Source: CAMYMQ01 sp963730305
GTDB taxonomy: Bacteria; Pseudomonadota; Alphaproteobacteria; Bin65
Assembly: GCA_963730305.1 (NCBI GenBank)
Contig: CAVSRB010000003.1
Span: 682,001 to 746,000 of the forward strand
Length of the DNA stretch: 64,000 nucleotides
Direction: 5' to 3'
Below the pieces are notes generated by a model. That model was not told where the DNA came from, made no database searches, and was given only the letters and a program-made list of their open reading frames with translations. The position numbers were made by a program, and so were the translations under genes. Each line of letters opens with the position of its first letter. The first letter of the stretch is position 1. Shown here piece after piece: positions 57,876 to 64,000 of the stretch.

Positions 57876-58622
57876 ATGGCTGGTCATTCCCAATTCAAGA
57901 ACATCATGTACCGCAAGGGCGCGCAGGACGCGAAGCGCGCCAAGGTCTTCGCCAAGCTGGCCCGCGAGGTCATGGTCGCCGCGCGCGACGGCGCCGACCC
58001 GGCGATGAACGCCCGGCTGCGCGCCGCCATCGCCGCGGCGCGGGCCGAGAACATGCCCAAGGACAATATCGAGCGCGCGATCAAGCGCGGCTCGGGCGAA
58101 GACGACGGCGCGTCCTACGAGGAGATCCGCTACGAGGGCTACGGCCCCGGCGGGGTCGCGCTGATCGTCGACACGCTGACCGACAACCGCAACCGCACCG
58201 CCTCCGACGTCCGCTCGGCCTTCTCCAAGCACGGCGGCAACCTCGGCGAGACCAACTCGGTCAGCTTCATGTTCGACCGGGTCGGCAGCATCACCTACCC
58301 GGCCGACGCCGCCTCGGCCGACGCGATGTTCGAGGCCGCGCTCGAGGCCGGCGCCGAGAATGTCGAGAGCGACGACAGCGGCCACGAGATCACCTGCGCG
58401 CCGGAGGACTTCAACGACGTCCGCGACGCGCTGGAGGAGACGTTCGGCGCGCCGGAGCGCGCCGGCCTGGTGTGGAAGCCGCAGACCACCGTCGAGGTCG
58501 ACGAGGCGGCGGCGACCACCCTCATCAAGCTGGTCGAGACCCTGGAGGACAACGACGACGTGCAGCAGGTGTCGGTGAATTTCGAGATGTCGGACGAGTT
58601 GCTCGCCCGCCTGACCGGCTGA
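57876..58622 (+). CDS. yebC: YebC/TACO1-family protein
   Basis: A 248-residue protein starting MAGHSQFKNIMYRKGAQDAK, the invariant family beginning. IKRGSGEDDGASYEEIRYEG and DVRSAFSKHGGNLGETNSVS are conserved. YebC proteins were long listed as transcription regulators; more recent work links them to translation of proline-rich or hard-to-decode stretches. The gene directly precedes ruvCAB, a common arrangement. Confidence 0.97.
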   Translation: MAGHSQFKNIMYRKGAQDAKRAKVFAKLAREVMVAARDGADPAMNARLRAAIAAARAENMPKDNIERAIKRGSGEDDGASYEEIRYEGYGPGGVALIVDTLTDNRNRTASDVRSAFSKHGGNLGETNSVSFMFDRVGSITYPADAASADAMFEAALEAGAENVESDDSGHEITCAPEDFNDVRDALEETFGAPERAGLVWKPQTTVEVDEAAATTLIKLVETLEDNDDVQQVSVNFEMSDELLARLTG

Positions 58623-58644
58623 CCGCGCCGGTGGAGGCGACCCG

Positions 58645-59168
58645 GTGAGGATCCTCGGCCTCGACCCCGGCCTGCGCCGCACCGGCTGGGGCGTCATCGA
58701 CGCCCGCGACAACCGCCTGCGCCACGTCGCCAACGGCGTCATCGCCCCGCCCGCCGACGCCGAGATGAGCCGAACGGCTGGCCCACCTGTTCGACGGCGT
58801 CGCCGCCGTGCTCGCCGACCACGCGCCCGAGACCGCCGCGGTCGAGGCCATCTTCGTCTCCAAGAACGGCGCCAGCACGCTCAAGCTCGGCCAGGCGCGC
58901 GGCGTGGTCATGCTCGCCCCGGCCCGGGCCGCGCTGCCGGTCCACGAATACGCCGCCAACGCGATCAAGAAGTCGGTGGTCGGCGCCGGCCACGCCGACA
59001 AGGCCCAGATCGGCGCCATGGTCCGGATGCTGATGCCCGGCTGCCAGCCGGCCGGCGACGACGCGGCCGATGCCTTGGCCGTCGCCATCTGCCACGCCCA
59101 CCACGCCGCGACCAACGCGCTGTGGGAGGCCCGGCGGGATGTCGGGTCCGGCCGAGGCGCTGCCGTGA
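58645..59168 (+). CDS. ruvC: Holliday junction resolvase RuvC (two frameshifts)
   Basis: If two extra bases (near 58771 and 59125) are removed the protein is 173 residues, the same length as E. coli RuvC. The active-site acids are in RILGLDPGLRRTGWGV (Asp7), AVEAIFVSKN (Glu) and GDDAADALAVAICHAHH (two Asp). The GTG start at 58645 has GGAGG upstream. Read literally, the second break fuses the end of ruvC in frame to ruvA; the repaired end is ...SGPAEALP with a stop overlapping the ruvA GTG (GTGA). It cuts the junctions processed by RuvAB. Confidence 0.94.
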
Positions 59169-59776
59169 TCGCCGCGCTCAACGGCCGGGTCGACTCGGTG
59201 ACCGCCGAGGGCGCGGTGATCGACGTCGGCGGCGTCGGCTACCAGGTCTTCGCCTCGGCGCAGGACGCTGGCCGCGCTGCCGCCGCGGGCGAGCCGATCA
59301 AGCTGGCGATCGAGACCCACGTCCGCGAGGACCATATCCACCTGTTCGGCTTCGTCGACGCCGCCGAGCGCGACTGGTTCCGGCTCCTGACCACAGTCCA
59401 GGGCGTCGGCGCACGGGTGGCGCTGGCGATCCTGTCGGTGCTCGACCCCGACGCGCTGACCACCGCGCTCGCCGCCCAGGACAAGACCGCGCTGACCCGC
59501 GCGGACGGGGTCGGCCCCAAGCTCGCGGCCCGCATCCTCAACGAGCTGCGCGACAAGACCCCGCTCGGCGACCAGCTCGCCGCGCCGGCGCCGGCCGTCG
59601 CCGGCGCGGCCGGGGCCAGGGGCGCCGACCGGTCCGACGCCATCTCCGCCCTGGTCAACCTCGGCTATGGCCGCAGCGAGGCGTTCGGCGCGGTCGGCCG
59701 CGCCGCCCAGGCGCTGGGCGACGACGCCGGCGTCGAGGCGCTGATCCGCGAGGGCCTCAAGGAGCTCGGCGCATGA
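59165..59776 (+). CDS. ruvA: Holliday junction branch-migration protein RuvA
   Basis: A 203-residue protein starting at a GTG (VIAALNGRVDSV). VIDVGGVGYQVF and HVREDHIHLFGFVDAAERDW form the N-terminal OB-fold. VQGVGARVALAIL and ADGVGPKLAARIL are the helix-hairpin-helix DNA contacts. The C-terminal domain III (SALVNLGYGRSEAF) binds RuvB. It overlaps ruvC and ruvB by 4 bases at each end. Confidence 0.96.
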   Translation: MIAALNGRVDSVTAEGAVIDVGGVGYQVFASAQDAGRAAAAGEPIKLAIETHVREDHIHLFGFVDAAERDWFRLLTTVQGVGARVALAILSVLDPDALTTALAAQDKTALTRADGVGPKLAARILNELRDKTPLGDQLAAPAPAVAGAAGARGADRSDAISALVNLGYGRSEAFGAVGRAAQALGDDAGVEALIREGLKELGA

Positions 59777-60877
59777 GCCCGCCCCCCGCCGCCCCCGACC
59801 CCGCCGACCTGGATCGCGAGGCGCGCTACGTCGCGCCCGAGACGACCGCCGGCGACGCCGACGACGCGCCGCTGCGCCCGCGCTCGCTCGCCGACTTCGT
59901 CGGCCAGCCGGGGCTCAAGGAGAATCTGAGCATCTTCATCGAGGCCGCGCGGGCGCGCGCCGAGGCGCTCGACCACGTGCTGCTGCACGGCCCGCCCGGA
60001 CTGGGCAAGACCACGCTGGCCCAGATCGTCGCCCGCGAGCTCGCCGTCGGCTTCCGCGCCACCTCCGGCCCGGTGATCGCGCGGGCCGGCGACCTCGCCG
60101 CGATCCTGACCAACCTGCAGGCCGGCGACGTCCTGTTCATCGACGAGATCCACCGGCTCAACCCGGCGGTCGAGGAGATCCTCTACCCGGCGATGGAGGA
60201 CTTCCAGCTCGACCTGGTGATCGGCGAGGGCCCGGCGGCGCGCTCGGTCAAGATCGACCTGCCCCGCTTCACCCTGGTCGGCGCCACCACCCGCTCGGGG
60301 CTCTTGACCACGCCGCTGCGCGAACGGTTCGGCATCCCGCTCCGGCTCGACTTCTACAATGTCGACGACCTGCAATCGATCGTCGCCCGCGCCGCCCGCC
60401 TGCTCGCCTTCGAGATCACCGCCGAGGCCGCCCGCGAGGTCGCCCGGCGCTCGCGCGGCACGCCGCGGGTCGCCTCGCGCCTGCTGCGCCGGGTGCGCGA
60501 CTTCGCCGCCGTCGCCGGCCACGCCGTGGTCGAGGCCGAGGACGCCTCGGCGGCCCTGTCCCGGCTCGCGGTCGACCACCGCGGCCTCGACGAGATGGAC
60601 CGCCGCTACCTCGGCGCGATCGCCGAGAAATACGGCGGCGGGCCGGTCGGCGTCGACACCATCGCCGCCGTGCTGTCCGAGCACCGCGACATGATCGAGG
60701 ACGTCATCGAGCCGTTCCTGATCCAGGAGGGCCTGATCCAGCGCACCCCGCGCGGCCGGATGCTGGCGCGCGCCGGCTACGCCTATCTGGGCCTGCCCGA
60801 GCCGGCCCGCCCGGACCAGTTCGACCTGCTCGACCGCGATCGGGCCCGACCAGGATGCCGGCGATGCCGACCGCTGA
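59773..60877 (+). CDS. ruvB: Holliday junction helicase RuvB (frameshift at C-terminus)
   Basis: An AAA+ motor of about 367 residues. FVGQPGLKENLSIFIEAARA precedes Walker A GPPGLGKTT, Walker B LFIDEIHRLN, sensor GATTRSG and the RSRGTPRVASRLLRRVRDF region; RTPRGRMLARAGYAYLG is the winged-helix end. One extra base at about 60841 removes the stop. Repaired, the protein ends LLDRDGPDQDAGDADR at 60877, overlapping ybgC by 23 bases. Confidence 0.95.
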
Positions 60878-61397
60878 CCCGAGCGCCAACGGGGGCACGA
60901 ACGGGAGCGCCAACGGGGGCGCCAGCGCGGGCGGGCGCGCGGGCGTCGCGCCGACCAGCGGCTGGACCGAGGACGCGCGCCACGAGCACGTCTTCCCGCT
61001 GCGCGTCTACTACGAGGACACCGACGCCGGCGGCATCGTCTACTACGTCAACTACCTCAAGTTCGCCGAACGGGCGCGCACCGAGATGCTGCGTCTGTTG
61101 GGCCACCACCAGGTCGACCTGCTCGCCCGCGAGGGCATCGGCTTCACGGTGCGGAGCTGCACCGCCGACTACCTGGCGCCGGCCCGGCTCGACGACGCGC
61201 TCGAGGTGCGCACCACCCTGATCGACGTCGGCGGCGCCAGCATGCGGCTGCGCCAGCGCATCCTGCGCGACGAGACGCTTTTGTGCGATCTGCGCTTCCG
61301 TCTGGCGGTGATGAAGCGCGACGGCCGGCCGGCCCGGATGCCCCAGGCGATTCGCGAGGCGCTGGAGCCCCACGCGCTGGGCGAGGCGGACGCTTGA
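60855..61397 (+). CDS. ybgC: Tol-Pal-associated acyl-CoA thioesterase YbgC
   Basis: A 180-residue hot-dog-fold thioesterase. The catalytic Asp is in VYYEDTDAGGIVYYVNYLKF, followed by ERARTEMLR and VRSCTADYLAPARLDDALEV. It has an about 40-residue Gly/Asn/Ala-rich N-terminal extension (SANGGTNGSANGGASAGG) encoded by GGGGGC/GGGAGC repeats; a later start would give the usual length but no better-placed start codon was seen. It opens the tol operon, as in most proteobacteria. Confidence 0.93.
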   Translation: MPAMPTADPSANGGTNGSANGGASAGGRAGVAPTSGWTEDARHEHVFPLRVYYEDTDAGGIVYYVNYLKFAERARTEMLRLLGHHQVDLLAREGIGFTVRSCTADYLAPARLDDALEVRTTLIDVGGASMRLRQRILRDETLLCDLRFRLAVMKRDGRPARMPQAIREALEPHALGEADA

Positions 61398-61451
61398 TTC
61401 GCCACCGATTCGGTCACAAAAAAACCGCTTTCCATCCATAGTGGAGGCCCG

Positions 61452-62290
<839 letters not shown>

Positions 62291-62291
<1 letters not shown>

Positions 62292-62763
62292 TGGCGATGA
62301 GCGTCAGCAGCGGCGGGAACGGACGCGGGCGCCGGACGTACCGGCCGATGTCCGAGATCAACGTTACGCCCTTCGTGGACGTGATGCTGGTTCTGCTTGT
62401 AATCTTCATGATTACGGCGCCGCTATTGACCGTCGCGGTGCCGGTGAACCTCGCCAAGACCAAGGGCGCGACGATCGGCAAGCCCGACAAGCCCTTGATC
62501 GTCTCGATCAAGGCGGGGGACAGGTCTATCTCCAGGATACGGAGATGGACGGTAAGACCTTGATCGCGCGGCTGAAAGCGATTACCGCCAGTCGGCCGGG
62601 CACGACGGTTTATGTCCGGGGCGACAAGGCCGTCCCGTATGGACAGGTATTGGCGGTTATGGGCCAGATCAGCGCCGCGGGCTTCACCAAGGTCGCGCTG
62701 ATCGCCGAGCAAGACACCACCAAAGGGCCGGCGGCGGACAAGCCGGGACCGAAGAAGCAATAG
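62291..62763 (+). CDS. tolR: Tol-Pal system protein TolR (one frameshift)
   Basis: About 157 residues if repaired. MSEINVTPFVDVMLVLLVIF carries the membrane Asp (residue 30) needed for proton use. The frame breaks at a run of five G near 62515; restoring a sixth G gives IVSIKAGGQVYLQDTEMDGK and the normal periplasmic domain (VYVRGDKAVPYGQVLAVMGQ). The start ATG overlaps the tolQ stop. A homopolymer break in a core envelope gene is a good sign of sequencing error. Confidence 0.95.
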
Positions 62764-62778
62764 GATGCCAAGCGGACG

Positions 62779-63930
62779 ATGCGCGGCGGCTTGATCATTT
62801 CGGTGGCTTTCCACGTGCTGGTGCTGGTGGCGCTGATCGTCGGCCTGCCCTTCCTGGAAAGCACGCCCGAGCCGGTCTCGACGCCGATCCCGGTCGAGGT
62901 CGTCCGCCTGAGCCCCGAGACCAGCACGCCCAAGGGCGCCAAGCCGGAGCCGAAGCACAAGCGCCCGCCCGACCCCGACGCCAACAAGTCGACCACCAAG
63001 GACCCGATCGCGCGCGACCCCAAGGCCGGCGACAAGGGCAAGGCGACCAAGACGGCCAAGGTCGAAACCCCGCCCAAGGCCAAGCCGCCGGAGAAGAAAC
63101 CCGAGCCGACTCCGGTGAAGAAGGTCGAGGCCAAGCCGAAGAAGGCGCCGGCGCCCAAGCCGGTCCAGAAGGCCGAGGTCAAGCCCGCGCCGAAGCCCAA
63201 GCCCGAGGCCAAGCCGAAGGCCGCGCCGAAAAAGGCCGAGGTCGCGCCGGCGCCGAAGCAGGCCGAGAAGAAACCCGCGAAGAAGCCCGAGAAGAAGCAG
63301 GTCGCCGAGGCGAACCCGCCCAAGGCCAAGGACGACAAGAAGACCGCCGAGAAGGCGAAGCCGGAGAAGAAGCAACGTATCGCCGCCCGGCCGCAGTTCC
63401 GGCCGCGGCCGCCGCGCCAGGTCGCCCGCGACACCGAGCCCGAGCACAAGACGAAGAAGCACGCGAGCCGCAAGCGCGGCGAGGCCCGGTCGATGGATTC
63501 GGTGTTCAAGACCGTCAACCGGTTCAAGCGGGAGACCCGCCAGGAAGCCAACGTCGACCAGACCCGCCGCGCGCGGCCGATCGGCCGCGAGGACGCGCCC
63601 AGGAAGGTGCCGCTGACCGCGAGCGAGATCGGCGCGGCGGTGATCCGCCAGATCCGGCCGTGCTGGAACTTCCCCGCCGGCGCCGACAACCCCGACCGGC
63701 TGCTGGTCGTCCTGCGCATCGAGCTGCGCCCGGACGGCGGGCTGATCCGCGCCCGCGTCCGCGACCGCGCCCGGATGGCGACCGACACCTACTTCCGCGC
63801 CGCGGCCGAGGCCGCCCTGCGCGCGGTGCGCGACCCGCGCTGCAGCCCGCTGCGGCTGCCGGCCGCCCACTACCGGCAATGGAAGCAACTGACGATCGAA
63901 TTCGATCCGGCCGAGTTGAGGTCCGGGTGA
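62779..63930 (+). CDS. tolA: Tol-Pal system protein TolA
   Basis: A 383-residue protein with an N-terminal membrane anchor (about 4-26: LIISVAFHVLVLVALIVGL). A Lys/Pro/Ala-rich domain of about 180 residues follows (45-225; repeats of the PKPKPEAKPKAAPKKAEV type), then a C-terminal TonB/TolA-like domain (about 275-383: ASEIGAAVIRQIRPCWNFPA, VVLRIELRPDGGLI). It links the TolQR motor to TolB/Pal at the outer membrane. The start follows the tolR stop by 15 bases. The Lys/Pro-rich middle is very repetitive at DNA level but intact. Confidence 0.95.
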   Translation: MRGGLIISVAFHVLVLVALIVGLPFLESTPEPVSTPIPVEVVRLSPETSTPKGAKPEPKHKRPPDPDANKSTTKDPIARDPKAGDKGKATKTAKVETPPKAKPPEKKPEPTPVKKVEAKPKKAPAPKPVQKAEVKPAPKPKPEAKPKAAPKKAEVAPAPKQAEKKPAKKPEKKQVAEANPPKAKDDKKTAEKAKPEKKQRIAARPQFRPRPPRQVARDTEPEHKTKKHASRKRGEARSMDSVFKTVNRFKRETRQEANVDQTRRARPIGREDAPRKVPLTASEIGAAVIRQIRPCWNFPAGADNPDRLLVVLRIELRPDGGLIRARVRDRARMATDTYFRAAAEAALRAVRDPRCSPLRLPAAHYRQWKQLTIEFDPAELRSG

Positions 63931-63994
63931 CGAAAGACCATGGAGTGACGTCCCGCCCGCAGGGATGGCAACCGAGAGACCAAAGGGGAGAACC

Positions 63995-64000
63995 GTGTCC
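63995..64000 (+). CDS. tolB: Probable start of tolB (two codons only)
   Basis: A GTG at 63995 follows AAAGGGGAG at ideal spacing, 64 bases after tolA. Gene order predicts tolB here. Only GTG TCC is within the window, so this rests on context. Confidence 0.4.

Noticed and set aside
60890..60945. Short GGGGGC/GGGAGC repeats as a microsatellite phase-variation tract in ybgC
   Set aside because: The repeats are irregular multiples of three encoding a Gly/Asn/Ala linker; they would change length but not switch the frame.

Overview
The window is a GC-rich (by eye about two thirds G+C) stretch of bacterial chromosome. Gene content and order point to an alphaproteobacterium, probably Rhodospirillales-like: ruvC-ruvA-ruvB-ybgC-tolQ-tolR-tolA-tolB, a DUF4164 gene followed by zapA and the 5-formyl-THF cyclo-ligase gene, tkt/gap/fba/thiE, efp-suhB next to a MotA-like/MotB-like pair, rpmE beside an ABC exporter, an Mla lipid transporter with a STAS-MlaE fusion, and glutathione-dependent formaldehyde oxidation. 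The taxonomic call is inference.

Layout. 1-15,550 (all minus): one very large cell-surface or secreted repeat protein (LEPR-XLL motif, DUF4347, beta-helix/CSLREA blocks, a beta-propeller and 113-residue Ig/cadherin-like repeats), followed by a TolC-like outer-membrane factor and an HlyD-type adaptor cut by the left edge. This reads as a type I secretion cassette with its substrate. 15,900-19,480: two tandem paralogous LysR regulators, a convergent MFS transporter and tRNA-Val(GAC). 19,678-25,256: N-formylglutamate amidohydrolase-like enzyme, GNAT acetyltransferase, a candidate MmgR/ar8-type small RNA on the minus strand, and the mlaE-mlaF-mlaD-lipoprotein operon. 25,445-28,882: class V aminotransferase-fold enzyme, rpmE with a good promoter and terminator, and an ABC exporter. 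29,068-34,032 (minus): MotB/OmpA-like coiled-coil protein, MotA/ExbB-like channel, suhB, efp. 34,211-39,972: DUF952, fghA, a DUF4160/DUF2442 pair, an EamA transporter, adhC, two tiny membrane proteins and a MetE-like methyltransferase. 40,163-53,207: thiE, class I aldolase, a DevBCA/MacAB-type exporter, an adenylate cyclase with winged-helix and TPR domains, a tautomerase, an MgtC/DUF4010 membrane protein, gap, a VOC protein and tkt. 53,500-54,674: a TetR regulator and an NTF2-like protein with matching palindromic operators in a short AT-rich patch. 54,988-64,000: DUF4164-zapA-cyclo-ligase-ymdB-like, DUF4282, yebC, ruvCAB-ybgC and tolQRAB (tolB is only begun).

Quality of the sequence matters for reading this window. 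Many genes, including normally essential ones (efp, tolR, fba, ruvB), carry single-base frameshifts whose repair restores family-typical proteins of the expected length. The simplest reading is residual indel error in the assembly, not gene decay. The density is highest in the first 15.5 kb. I annotated these genes over their full repaired extent and say where each break lies.

The most interesting items are the giant secreted protein with its own exporter genes, the candidate MmgR-like sRNA, the MotAB-like motor pair with an unusually long periplasmic coiled coil, the TetR/NTF2-like unit with paired operators, and three dispersed double-hairpin repeats. I found no CRISPR array, prophage, transposase or rRNA operon.
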